From contig NZ_JAFCKB010000016.1 of the NCBI RefSeq assembly GCF_018130615.1, forward strand, positions 62,001 through 126,000: DNA of 64,000 nucleotides, given 5' to 3'. The translations under genes were made by a program, and so were the position numbers. This stretch comes from Bradyrhizobium manausense (GTDB lineage: Bacteria > Pseudomonadota > Alphaproteobacteria > Rhizobiales > Xanthobacteraceae). Shown one piece after another: positions 32,507-41,210 of this stretch (position 1 is the stretch's first letter; each line of letters starts with the position of its first letter). Below the pieces are notes generated by a model that saw nothing but the letters and a program-made list of their open reading frames with translations, made no database searches and had not been told where the DNA came from.

Positions 32507-33499
32507 TCAACCGCGCGGCGGCCGGCTCGCAGGCGCCTGGACGACCGGAATGCGAAAGCCGCGCGCGAACACGCTGTGGCGGAAGCAGTCGGCGAGCACG
32601 TGCGGCGCCGTCTTGTGCTTGCCGCCGCTCGCGAGGTTGCGCAAGGCGAACAGGGCGAGCCCGGCGAGCTTGCCGAAATCGGCCAGCGCCGCATAGAGCG
32701 CGCCGTGGTTCTTCAGGAAATAGCGCCGCCGCGCCTCGAGCATGTAGGCCGGCAGGCGCCGCGGCGTGTGGTTCACGCCGGTCGATTGCCCGACCAGGTG
32801 GACGACGCGGCTCGCCGGCACGTACCAGGTGGGCCAGCCCTTCCGGCCGGCGTTGAAGCAGAAATCGATGTCGTCGAAATAGGTGAAGTAGCCCTCGTCC
32901 AGGAGGCCGATGTCGGCGAACACCTGCCGCCGCACCATCATGCTCGCGCCGGCGACCCAATCGGTCGCGGCCGGTGCGTCCACCACGGGCGGCGCGACGA
33001 TCCAGCGGCTCAGGAGCCGGCTGACGGGGCCGAGCCGCACCGCGCCCTCGAACTCGCTGAACGCCGACTGGAAGCGGAAGGCCGAACGCTGCGGCGTGCC
33101 GTCGGGATCCTCCAGGCGGCTGCCGGCGATGCCGATGTCCGGATGCTCGGCCATGAAGTCGGCCAGCGCCTTGATCGCCCCCGGCCGGACCACGGTGTCG
33201 GGGTTGAGCAGCAGCACGTAATCCGGCGGCTCGGCCGCGGCCAGCGCCGGCCGGATCAGCACGTTGTTGCCGCCGCAGAAGCCGAGATTGGTCTCGCTCA
33301 CCAGCAGCGAGCACCAGGCGCCCCAGCCGTTCGCCTCGATCGCCTCACCGATGCGCGGCGCATCGTCGCCGCCGCTCCCGTTCTCGCACACCGAAACGCG
33401 CGTGCCGGGCACGGCGGCGATCTCGTCCCGGAGCGACCGCAGGCAGTCGATGGTGAGCCCGGCGACGCGGAAGTTAACGATGACGATCAGTAAGCGCAT
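32507..33499 (-). CDS. glycosyltransferase family 2, rhamnosyltransferase-like
   Basis: The 330-residue cytoplasmic transferase begins LLIVIVNFRVAGLTIDCLRSL and has the acceptor-site SETNLGFCGGNN, the DxD-like LLLNPDTVV, and WVAGASMMVRRQVF with GYFTYFDDIDFCF near the centre, all characteristic of WbbL-type GT2 enzymes. It ends in a polar tail. I start at ATG 33499, where the family resemblance begins, although the sequence before it (CACCTCCTTC) lacks a ribosome site; a longer frame reaches 33622. It is followed on the same strand by the RND permease, with which it shares a very high GC content. Confidence 0.88.
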   Translation of the reverse strand: MRLLIVIVNFRVAGLTIDCLRSLRDEIAAVPGTRVSVCENGSGGDDAPRIGEAIEANGWGAWCSLLVSETNLGFCGGNNVLIRPALAAAEPPDYVLLLNPDTVVRPGAIKALADFMAEHPDIGIAGSRLEDPDGTPQRSAFRFQSAFSEFEGAVRLGPVSRLLSRWIVAPPVVDAPAATDWVAGASMMVRRQVFADIGLLDEGYFTYFDDIDFCFNAGRKGWPTWYVPASRVVHLVGQSTGVNHTPRRLPAYMLEARRRYFLKNHGALYAALADFGKLAGLALFALRNLASGGKHKTAPHVLADCFRHSVFARGFRIPVVQAPASRPPRG

Positions 33500-33698
33500 G
33501 AAGGAGGTGCTTTTTGAGAAATCCGGCGGGAGGCGTTGCAGATCGCGACTAATGACGGGCGTCAAGTTTAGATTTAAAGTAGAAACCCGAACCTCCGTTT
33601 TGACCATATTAGAATTAACCAATTGAACTTTTCGACCTAAAACGGCAAGGTCGATTTAATGTCCAGCCGGCATTCGGCTGATCCTGTGAGGCAACCAA

Positions 33699-34502
33699 AT
33701 GATTGTGAATCCCTTTGACCGTGAAGCTCTTCGAGCTCAATTTAGGTCGGCCAAGCCTTTTCCATTCGTGGCGATCGAAAACTTTCTCGAGCCTTCCGCG
33801 GCCGCCGCGATTTCGGCGGCCTATCCCTCCTTCGAGGAAGCTTTGGCCAAGGGCGTGTCCTTTCAGGCCGTGAACGAACGCAAGAAAGTGCAAATCACTG
33901 ATGCGACCAAGTTTCCTGCGCCCATCGCGCAGTTGAACGACGCAATTGCATCCGCTGAATTCCTTTCGGATCTTTCCTACATCACGGGCATTCCGAATCT
34001 CCTGGCTGACCCGCAACTCGTTGGGGGCGGCATGCATATGACCGGACCGGGCGGTCGCTTGGATGTTCATCTCGACTTCAACTACATGAAGGATCGGCAG
34101 CTCCATCGCCGGCTCAATTTGCTGGTCTATCTGAATCCAGAATGGAAGGAGGATTGGGGCGGCCAGATTCAGCTTTGGGACAAGGAAGTGAAGAACTGTG
34201 AGGCTTCGTTTCTCCCGAAATTCAATCGATGCGTCATTTTTGAAACGAGCGACATCAGCTATCATGGTGTGATGCCCATTTCTGCGGCAGCGCCCGGCCC
34301 AAGGATTTCTTTCGCCACGTATTACTATACCAAGGAGGCTCCGGCTCACTGGACCGGGGTTGCGCACAGCACCATCTTCAAGGCCCGGCCTGAAGAGAAG
34401 CTCCGCGGCTTGGTGCTGATGCCGGCAGAGTCGCTCAAGCGCGGTGTCGGTTCAGCAATCCGCCAGGCTCGTCGGAAAATCAAAAAACTTGTCGGCGGAT
34501 AG
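33699..34502 (+). CDS. 2-oxoglutarate/Fe(II)-dependent oxygenase (prolyl-4-hydroxylase-like fold)
   Basis: The 267-residue protein keeps the full facial triad: H124 and D126 in VHLDFN and H189 in SYHGV, with R202 in PRISFATYY as the 2-oxoglutarate-binding arginine. LNLLVYLNPEWKEDWGGQIQLWD is the typical double-stranded beta-helix core strand pair. Enzymes like this hydroxylate proteins, peptides, sugars or lipids. Its location ahead of a glycosidase-like gene and among glycosyltransferases suggests a glycan or an exported protein as substrate, but that is inference. The DNA becomes AT-richer than the preceding gene. Confidence 0.85.
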   Translation: MIVNPFDREALRAQFRSAKPFPFVAIENFLEPSAAAAISAAYPSFEEALAKGVSFQAVNERKKVQITDATKFPAPIAQLNDAIASAEFLSDLSYITGIPNLLADPQLVGGGMHMTGPGGRLDVHLDFNYMKDRQLHRRLNLLVYLNPEWKEDWGGQIQLWDKEVKNCEASFLPKFNRCVIFETSDISYHGVMPISAAAPGPRISFATYYYTKEAPAHWTGVAHSTIFKARPEEKLRGLVLMPAESLKRGVGSAIRQARRKIKKLVGG

Positions 34503-34719
34503 CGTCCGGTGTGGTGGTTAATCGAACATGCTAGATGTCTGAATTTCTCCTATCCTGGGGCGTAGAAATACGGATAATCAGTAGGATGCTTCAGGCGTTT
34601 ATTACCTAGAATTGACGATCCTTCGGATTCGGGGAACCCGTGAACCATTTGGTGAGAACTGCGAACCACAATCGCGGCGCTCACCATTATCGTGTGTTAA
34701 CGCTTCCGGGATCTGATTG

Positions 34720-37413
34720 ATGCAATTCAGCCGACGGTACTTTCTCGCAGCAGCTTCCGCAGCGGCCCTCACAGCGACGAGCCGAAGTTTGGCCGCGCCA
34801 GCACCTCTGGCTGCGCAAGGCAATGTGGTCCCAACGACAAACACGTCGAGCGGTACTGCTCCCTCCCTACGGTCTATCCTTAATGTTGGATTCTCATCAG
34901 GCGGTGGAAATGAGTACCGGTTTATCGATCACTTTCTGATCGCTGAACAGTACGGTCCTTCTGGATCGTCTTGGAGCAGCGGTGCGCTTTGGACTCAATC
35001 GATTGCGGCTGACGGTTATCCCAAGATCAGCCTGACATCCGCCGATAACAGGACCTTCGGCGGTGGGATTCGTATTCCGGCATCATTCCAGTACGGAGAG
35101 GTCGGCAGCAATCAATTCTATGTTCTTCGCTGGAAAGGCAACGGCGATGTCAGATTGATGCTTCAAGCTGGCTCCTGGACATATCAGGCGAGCAAGAGCA
35201 AGAACGCGACGGTGGTCTCGGGAGACCGCTGGAAGACGACCTCGGGCTCGGACACTTATATTGTATTGAACTTTACGGGTCCTGCGCAGCTGTTTCCTCT
35301 CATCGTGTTCGCGACCGACCCGGCAAAGACGGGGGCGCGTCTGTCCAATCTACAATTCTACCGACTGGATGATGAAGCCGATCTGCTCGCTGGCAAGGTT
35401 TTTCGTACTGCATACAAGCAGTCTATCGTGTCTCTCTGTCCGAGCGCCATCCGCTTCATGGATTGGGTTGGAGGCAATAACTCGAAGCTGACCAGATTTG
35501 AAAGCCGAACCCTTCCAACATACGCTGCCTATGGTGGTAATTCGAATTGGGTTGCGTCGCCACCCTATGGAGAAACGACAGGGGCCAATCAGTACGCGCT
35601 GGCTGCGGTCGCGGGAACTCCTTCCACGCCGCTTCACGGTGAGATCGTCACCTGTCGTATTGGTTCTGGCATGACGCGGACTGGTGCAAAGACGATCACG
35701 GCTGTGAGTAATTCCAACCCGGGCCGAGTCACCGCAACGGGCCACGGTTACGTAACTGGAGATGTCATCGTTCACCAGTTCGCATCCGGTGTAATGCCGA
35801 AGCTTCATCTCCTTCCTTGCAAGATCACAGTGATCGATCCGGACAACTATGCGATCGGAGTCGACACGACGACCTTTGGTAGCTTTTCGGGTTCTGCTAA
35901 GGCCAACCAATTCATCACTCTGAATGTCGGTGGCAGGGGCGCATATCCCGTCACATTTCCGATTCCGACCACTTTTGCCTCCCACTATGGCGACGGATAC
36001 ATCGCCAAGGGCGATTACAAGACGTTCATCTTCGACAAGACAATTGCAGCGCAGAGAGACACGGCTGGGAACTACGTCTACGGCGTATGGATGTTCAATG
36101 ATGCTGGCGCGAATAATGGTCATGCCGGTGGCGTCCCGCTCGAAATCTGCACCGCGTTGGTCAACGAAGTGAACGCGATGAAGCCGGCGCGAACTGTCGG
36201 CATGTGGACTAATATTCCTCATCTCGGACTATGCTCAATGGACCCAGATTTCTCGGGTCAGTCGAGTTGGGGCATCCAAGCTGTCAACACGATCTTGAAC
36301 GGCGCCAATGGTCGTTCTGGTCTTACGACAGGCCAGTTGTTTGTCGAGTTCAGTAACGAAACATGGAATTCGGGTGGGTCAGCGTTCGCGCAGACCTATT
36401 ACCTGGCTTATCGTGGTTATTTGCGTTGGCCGGCATCTGGCACGGCCGACTACTCCAGCATGGTCGCTCTTCGTTCGGTTATCAACGTTGAGGACATTAA
36501 GAGTTCGGCATACAGCAGTTCCCGGTTGCGATTTGTCCTCTCGGGCCAAGGGACGCTCGGTGTATCTGGTCTCAACCAATACCGGATTGATGGCACAGCC
36601 TACTTTTTGAAGGACCCGCTGAATGTGTGGGGAGCGGCCGCGGCTCCGATGACGCATCACGACTACTTTGCATATGCGGGCTACTTCGTGGCGAGTCCTT
36701 CCTTTGACGCTGCCTATCTTGCAAAATACGCAGACAGCTGGGTCGCTAATCTAGGAAACGCTGCTGCACAGGAGGCGATCTGTTCAGCGTACGTCAAAGG
36801 AATCGTTGATCCCACGCTCGGAGGAAATGAGACGGTCGATCGCTATCGTTTGGCGCTGCTTCCTGCGTACATCTCAAAGATGAAGACTTACGGTAAGGCC
36901 GTAATTATGTACGAGGGAGGGTGGGATCACGACATCCAGCCTATTAGCGCTGGGAGCACGGTGACAGCAACTATCCCTTACGCGTGGGGAGCCACTCAGG
37001 CCGCCTCCAATATGATTTCGGGAATGAGTTCGACCTACGTTGCGGCGCTACAGCCCGGATACTTCATTGTTGGATACGGAATTCCAGCGGGAACAAGGGT
37101 CGTATCTGCGTCGGGAACATCGATCGTTCTATCCGCAAACCCAACCGTCACTCTGGCCTTTGCTCAATTCGTTGCATTTGCTCCGCAGCAGATGTTCTTG
37201 CTCGCTGTTAAACGGAGTTCGTCATGGGCGAGCGCGATGCTGACTTATTTCAATCAGTTTGGCCTAGGCTCGGGCATGCCAGCGGATTACGTTCAGAGTA
37301 ACATACGCTGGGGTCATACGCTTCCGACCGCGTATGGCTTCGGAAAAACGGAATGGAGTGATCTCGATACCCTCTGGCAACAGCAACAGCAGCGGAATTC
37401 GACGCTCAATTGA
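34720..37413 (+). CDS. large Tat-exported glycoside-hydrolase-like protein with inserted phage-type beta modules
   Basis: The N-terminus SRRYFLAAASAAALTA is a twin-arginine signal, so the 897-residue protein is probably exported folded. A beta-rich region (residues about 40-230) precedes a TIM-barrel-like part with FVEFSNETWNSGG, where E547 follows Asn as in the clan GH-A acid/base, and VIMYEGGWD, where E732 fits the strand-7 nucleophile. Two small beta modules interrupt it: GHGYVTGDVIVHQF near residues 335-400 resembles the FCCH-like module of phage tail proteins, and GIPAGTRVVSASGTSIVLS near 790 is another phage-like motif. It could cut the EPS made by this locus. The gene is AT-richer than its neighbours. 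ATG 34720 is preferred over the adjacent TTG. Confidence 0.65.
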   Translation: MQFSRRYFLAAASAAALTATSRSLAAPAPLAAQGNVVPTTNTSSGTAPSLRSILNVGFSSGGGNEYRFIDHFLIAEQYGPSGSSWSSGALWTQSIAADGYPKISLTSADNRTFGGGIRIPASFQYGEVGSNQFYVLRWKGNGDVRLMLQAGSWTYQASKSKNATVVSGDRWKTTSGSDTYIVLNFTGPAQLFPLIVFATDPAKTGARLSNLQFYRLDDEADLLAGKVFRTAYKQSIVSLCPSAIRFMDWVGGNNSKLTRFESRTLPTYAAYGGNSNWVASPPYGETTGANQYALAAVAGTPSTPLHGEIVTCRIGSGMTRTGAKTITAVSNSNPGRVTATGHGYVTGDVIVHQFASGVMPKLHLLPCKITVIDPDNYAIGVDTTTFGSFSGSAKANQFITLNVGGRGAYPVTFPIPTTFASHYGDGYIAKGDYKTFIFDKTIAAQRDTAGNYVYGVWMFNDAGANNGHAGGVPLEICTALVNEVNAMKPARTVGMWTNIPHLGLCSMDPDFSGQSSWGIQAVNTILNGANGRSGLTTGQLFVEFSNETWNSGGSAFAQTYYLAYRGYLRWPASGTADYSSMVALRSVINVEDIKSSAYSSSRLRFVLSGQGTLGVSGLNQYRIDGTAYFLKDPLNVWGAAAAPMTHHDYFAYAGYFVASPSFDAAYLAKYADSWVANLGNAAAQEAICSAYVKGIVDPTLGGNETVDRYRLALLPAYISKMKTYGKAVIMYEGGWDHDIQPISAGSTVTATIPYAWGATQAASNMISGMSSTYVAALQPGYFIVGYGIPAGTRVVSASGTSIVLSANPTVTLAFAQFVAFAPQQMFLLAVKRSSSWASAMLTYFNQFGLGSGMPADYVQSNIRWGHTLPTAYGFGKTEWSDLDTLWQQQQQRNSTLN

Positions 37414-37486
37414 CTTGGTAAGCAAGTGGAGGATAGTAGGCACTCCACAGGTGATACTTGCGTTACATTAGAGTGAAAATCGTTCG

Positions 37487-38527
37487 ATGGAAATCGCTAT
37501 CGGGTTGCTTGCCCATAATGAAGAAAGGCGAATTGCAAAAACCCTTGGGTCTCTTTTCCACCAGAGCATTTTTGGAACGGAATGCCGCCAGCGACTTGGC
37601 GTAACTGGGATTGAAGTGATCTGTGTACCGAATGGTTGCACCGATCAGACTGCTGCGCAAATAGGTCGGTTCGCAGATGAACTCGGTCAAGACGGTGAAA
37701 CTTCCCTGAAGTGTTGCGAGATTGCAGAACCAGGGAAGAGTAGAGCTTGGAATGCGTTCGTCCATTTGTTCTCTACGAACACCGCCAAATATTTGATCCT
37801 TGTCGACGCCGATATCGAGTTCGGCTCCGACGAAGTATTGGAGCGGGTGTTGCTCTATATGGAAGAGCATCCGCACGTAGTCGCCAGTACAGATAGGCCG
37901 GTAAAGTTAGTCGCCAGCAAATCTCGATTATCTCTTCAGGACAGATTGTCGATAGCGGCTTCAAACCAAGTCGTGACCGATGGGAGATTGTCAGGACAGT
38001 TCTACTGCGGTCGCGCGGACGAACTGAGACGAATTTGGATGCCAGTTTCTCTGCCTGTAGAGGATGGGTTTATTGCTGCAATGATTTTGACTGACGGCTT
38101 CAGCACCGCAGAGAGGAGCGGTTTGATCGCTCAGGTGCCGGGCGTTTTTCACTACTACGACACGCACGAGACAATACGTCAATTTATACGACACGAGTGT
38201 CGCATCGTCCTTGGTAGTACAATCAACGCGTGGCTGTTTGGGGTTCTTTGGGAGCGCGGTAAGTCGGGGCACGTCGGCGAATTTATTAGGCGAGCCAACG
38301 AAGATGATCCAAATTGGTTGGAGCAACTGGTAGCAGCTCGTTCGAAGCGGTTCTGGCTTATTCCAGGAGATTTCGTTTTCAAAAGGCTCCGTGCCCTCAG
38401 GGGAAGGAAGTGGCGATCGAAGCTAACAATGCTGCCTCTCGCGCTTGGAGCTACTTTCGTTCAACTGTTTGTTTGCTTTAGAGCAAATTCACTGCTGCGC
38501 AATGGCACTGGCACTCGTTTCTGGTGA
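37487..38527 (+). CDS. glycosyltransferase family 2
   Basis: The 346-residue protein starts IAIGLLAHNEERRIAKTLGSL, the GT2 N-terminal strand and helix, and contains VPNGCTDQT at the nucleotide-binding loop and LILVDADIEF as DxD. VEDGFIAAMIL carries the likely catalytic Asp. It ends with hydrophobic helices (LTMLPLALGATFVQLFVCF) that may anchor it to the membrane. It follows the glycosidase-like gene by 73 bases. Donor and acceptor cannot be determined. Composition is AT-rich compared with the EPS export genes. Confidence 0.82.
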   Translation: MEIAIGLLAHNEERRIAKTLGSLFHQSIFGTECRQRLGVTGIEVICVPNGCTDQTAAQIGRFADELGQDGETSLKCCEIAEPGKSRAWNAFVHLFSTNTAKYLILVDADIEFGSDEVLERVLLYMEEHPHVVASTDRPVKLVASKSRLSLQDRLSIAASNQVVTDGRLSGQFYCGRADELRRIWMPVSLPVEDGFIAAMILTDGFSTAERSGLIAQVPGVFHYYDTHETIRQFIRHECRIVLGSTINAWLFGVLWERGKSGHVGEFIRRANEDDPNWLEQLVAARSKRFWLIPGDFVFKRLRALRGRKWRSKLTMLPLALGATFVQLFVCFRANSLLRNGTGTRFW

Positions 38528-38545
38528 AGGTGGCGATCGACCTCG

Positions 38546-39727
38546 TTAGTTACTGCTGAGGGCCGAAAGGTATGCAGCCTCTGTCTCTTTCGCTAGGACA
38601 TCAGGATGCAGCCGATCTTCACTAAACGTCCGCGCTGCTTGGGCGCATTTTTCCAACAAAGCTGGATCATTTAGAAAGCGCTCACAATTCCGAACCAGGG
38701 AGTCGACATCTTCAGATTCAAAAAGCAATCCAGTTGCGCCGTCTTCGATCAACTCAGACATCGCGCCGGCGGAGGACGCGACAATTGGAGATCCAAGTGC
38801 CATCGCCTCCGCGACTGCATATGAGAACATCTCGAATCGAGAAGCGACTATCGTGAACGCGTGTTGTGGCCTCAGTTGAAGCAGTTGATCCGGTTGGACC
38901 AATCCCAAATAGTCGATTCGAGGCTCGGATTCTGGCAGATGCCTACGGATGAACTGTGTTATGGAGAGCTTCTCCCCTCTCTCTGAGATGCCTTTGTCCG
39001 GGCCTGCAAATGTCAATCGGAGGTTGGGGTATTTGCGGGCAAGTATCTGAAATGCTCGCAGTACCACGTCTGCTCCCTTTAACAAATCGAAGCGCCCAAC
39101 AAACAAAATGCGATCCATTTCGCATATGTCGCGCTTCCACCCCGTTCCTCGTAGGAGCGGTTGGATCGGGTTCGGGATGATCTTGGCTCTATCCAAGGGG
39201 ATTCCGTAGCGGCGGCGAACTGCTTCAAGGCCGGCCTTGGAAGGTGATGTTACAATGGCGGCGCGAGCTATGCCTTCCCCTTCCTTTCGAATACGCCCTT
39301 CGAAGGCATCTTGCGAATTCGAATCGAAGACCCCCGTTAGAAACCAGGGTCCATGCAATCTCACGATGATAGGAACAATCTTTGCCTCGGAAAGGACTGC
39401 GCTCCATCCGAATGACTCTTCGATCTCCAGAACGTCAATGCCGACTCTGCTCTTGAGGGTTTGAAGTGCTGCTCTTAGTTGGTGTCCAATCAGTTCGATT
39501 GCAGATTGGCGACGAAGTCTCGACCATAGACCGGAAAACCCGGTTGGGCTGAATTGCGAGAGGTCAATCGTGAATGGATCGTTCGACGAAACGCTGGCCT
39601 GAGGCGTGAGAACATATACTTCGTGACCAAGTCGACGTAAGGCAGGCACTATCTGCGATGCGTAGGTTATTATTCCATTTGCTGTGCGCCCTGGAGGCCA
39701 CGATGGAACTACGATAGCAATTCTCAT
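38546..39727 (-). CDS. glycosyltransferase family 4
   Basis: The 393-residue protein has the GT-B architecture: an N-terminal domain beginning IAIVVPSWPPGRTANGIITYASQI and a C-terminal domain with ILFVGRFDLLKGADVVLRAFQ, the conserved RFEMFSYAVAEAMALGSPIVASSAG and SELIEDGATGLLFE. These are the GT4 donor-binding EX7E-like motifs. It uses a nucleotide sugar to extend a lipid-linked or polymeric acceptor with retention. The start is four bases from the stop of the flippase gene upstream on this strand, indicating co-translation. Confidence 0.9.
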   Translation of the reverse strand: MRIAIVVPSWPPGRTANGIITYASQIVPALRRLGHEVYVLTPQASVSSNDPFTIDLSQFSPTGFSGLWSRLRRQSAIELIGHQLRAALQTLKSRVGIDVLEIEESFGWSAVLSEAKIVPIIVRLHGPWFLTGVFDSNSQDAFEGRIRKEGEGIARAAIVTSPSKAGLEAVRRRYGIPLDRAKIIPNPIQPLLRGTGWKRDICEMDRILFVGRFDLLKGADVVLRAFQILARKYPNLRLTFAGPDKGISERGEKLSITQFIRRHLPESEPRIDYLGLVQPDQLLQLRPQHAFTIVASRFEMFSYAVAEAMALGSPIVASSAGAMSELIEDGATGLLFESEDVDSLVRNCERFLNDPALLEKCAQAARTFSEDRLHPDVLAKETEAAYLSALSSN

Positions 39728-39731
39728 AATT

Positions 39732-41162
39732 TCACGACCACAACAAACGACGCAAATCCAGAAGCGTGAGCGTCCCGATGGCGTAAGTTGCGCACTGCCC
39801 CATCACGAGTCCAATTAAGTAAGCTGGAAGCCAGCGGCACTCTTTCGAGATTACGGTCCAGCGCTTACGATGAGCCAAGACGAGTATCGCGACTGAAGGA
39901 ATGATCTTGCTGAGCACGCCGCCGAATATTGCGCCAATCGGACCCGCCCACCAATAACCAACTATCATACCGACAACCAAAGAGGCCGCCTGCGTTACTG
40001 AAATCCAGGCGGTTACGTGTGCCTCATCGACCGCTGCAAAAGCTCCTCTGATCAGGAGGAATGGGTAGAGGACCAAGCTTAGGCTGAGAGCTCGGAGCAT
40101 CGAGCCTGCGTCATGGTAGCGAGGATCGTAAAGAAAATGGATAATTGAGTCCGAAGCAGTGAAAAGAAAACCTCCAGATAGCGCGGCGGCAAGCTCGATC
40201 GGAAGTCGGAATTGATAGTACCGATCGGAAACACTCGCCGGTTCGCGTCGTGCGACTTCTCCAAGGACCGATAGGGTCATCATACTATTGAGGCGTTCGA
40301 GCAGATTTTCGGCGCTGTCCTTGAGCGTTCTAGCAATATAGTACAACCCCAACATTGGGCCCGGGATGAGGAATCCCAGAATGAGGAAGTCGCTTTGCAA
40401 GCCAATAAATGTGGCGAACGAAGAAAGGTTGATCCATTTGCCAAACGAAACGATCTCGCGAATGTGGTCGCGCTCATATGAAAATGACATACGCGGTCCC
40501 GGTACCACGATATGTGACAGTATCGTTCTTAGTAAGCTTCCCAGAAGTGTTCCGCCGACAATCGCCCAAACACTTGGGCTCAGATATGCCCATAGTATCA
40601 TCGCTGGGATCGGTATGAATTTTGAAATGAGGTCTATCGTAAATATGGGACGAAAATTCAGGCGACGGATGTTGAGTGAAATAGTTGCGGACTCTACTCC
40701 TCCAAGTACGATGACGCAGCCTAGGGCGATTGCAACGGGAGGAAATAGAGGGCTCGCGTAAATGCTTCCCTGCGGCAATGAGAGTCGGACGCTTGGAATA
40801 AGCAGTAAGGCGCAGCCCGCACACAGCACTATCCAGAGCATCGTCCCGCGGGTGGCTTGAAACGACCATGTGGATCGCAAAAACTGTTGTTCCTCGCCAC
40901 GTGGGCTTCGAACGATCACCGCTCGGACTCCAAAATCACTCACCAGTTGAAGCCCGACGATCAGGGTCATGGCTGCAGCGACCAATCCGAACGCATCTGG
41001 AACCAGCAGCCGCGTCATGATCAGACTTGAGAAGAATTTGGCGATGATTTCGGCCGCATACGACGCGACGGTCCAGGTTCCGGCGCGAATAATCCGGTCA
41101 CGAAGCGTCATGCGTCGAAGATGCATAGTCGTTATCGTCCGATTGAGAAAAGGGGACTGCAT
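39732..41162 (-). CDS. polysaccharide flippase, Wzx-like (MOP superfamily)
   Basis: The 476-residue protein has roughly 12-14 membrane helices and begins with RDRIIRAGTWTVASYAAEIIAKFFSSLIMTRLL after a short N-terminal tail, the typical opening of MOP-superfamily polysaccharide transporters. It would flip undecaprenyl-linked repeat units across the inner membrane. Starts at 41162, 41126 or 41111 are all possible; none has a clear ribosome site. It lies directly between a polymerase-like gene and a GT4 gene on the same strand, a classic Wzx/Wzy arrangement. Confidence 0.88.
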   Translation of the reverse strand: MQSPFLNRTITTMHLRRMTLRDRIIRAGTWTVASYAAEIIAKFFSSLIMTRLLVPDAFGLVAAAMTLIVGLQLVSDFGVRAVIVRSPRGEEQQFLRSTWSFQATRGTMLWIVLCAGCALLLIPSVRLSLPQGSIYASPLFPPVAIALGCVIVLGGVESATISLNIRRLNFRPIFTIDLISKFIPIPAMILWAYLSPSVWAIVGGTLLGSLLRTILSHIVVPGPRMSFSYERDHIREIVSFGKWINLSSFATFIGLQSDFLILGFLIPGPMLGLYYIARTLKDSAENLLERLNSMMTLSVLGEVARREPASVSDRYYQFRLPIELAAALSGGFLFTASDSIIHFLYDPRYHDAGSMLRALSLSLVLYPFLLIRGAFAAVDEAHVTAWISVTQAASLVVGMIVGYWWAGPIGAIFGGVLSKIIPSVAILVLAHRKRWTVISKECRWLPAYLIGLVMGQCATYAIGTLTLLDLRRLLWS

Positions 41163-41210
41163 ATCAAGCAGGCATCACCAACTGTAAGTTTTTGGAGCTG
41201 CCGCACGTTA

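Noticed and set aside
30801-33314. 837-residue minus-strand frame spanning the GT2 and the RND gene
   Set aside because: It is an out-of-frame reading of two real genes on the same strand. It is rich in Arg/Ala/Gly/Pro with no motifs, and does not follow a ribosome site.
33500-33510. AAGGAGGTG matching the complement of a 16S rRNA 3' end
   Set aside because: As rRNA it would need flanking 16S sequence, which is absent; it is kept only as a low-interest leader-frame note.
35350-36222. 290-residue minus-strand frame opposite the hydrolase-like gene
   Set aside because: No motifs or ribosome site; the plus-strand protein with Tat signal is continuous and motif-bearing through the same region.
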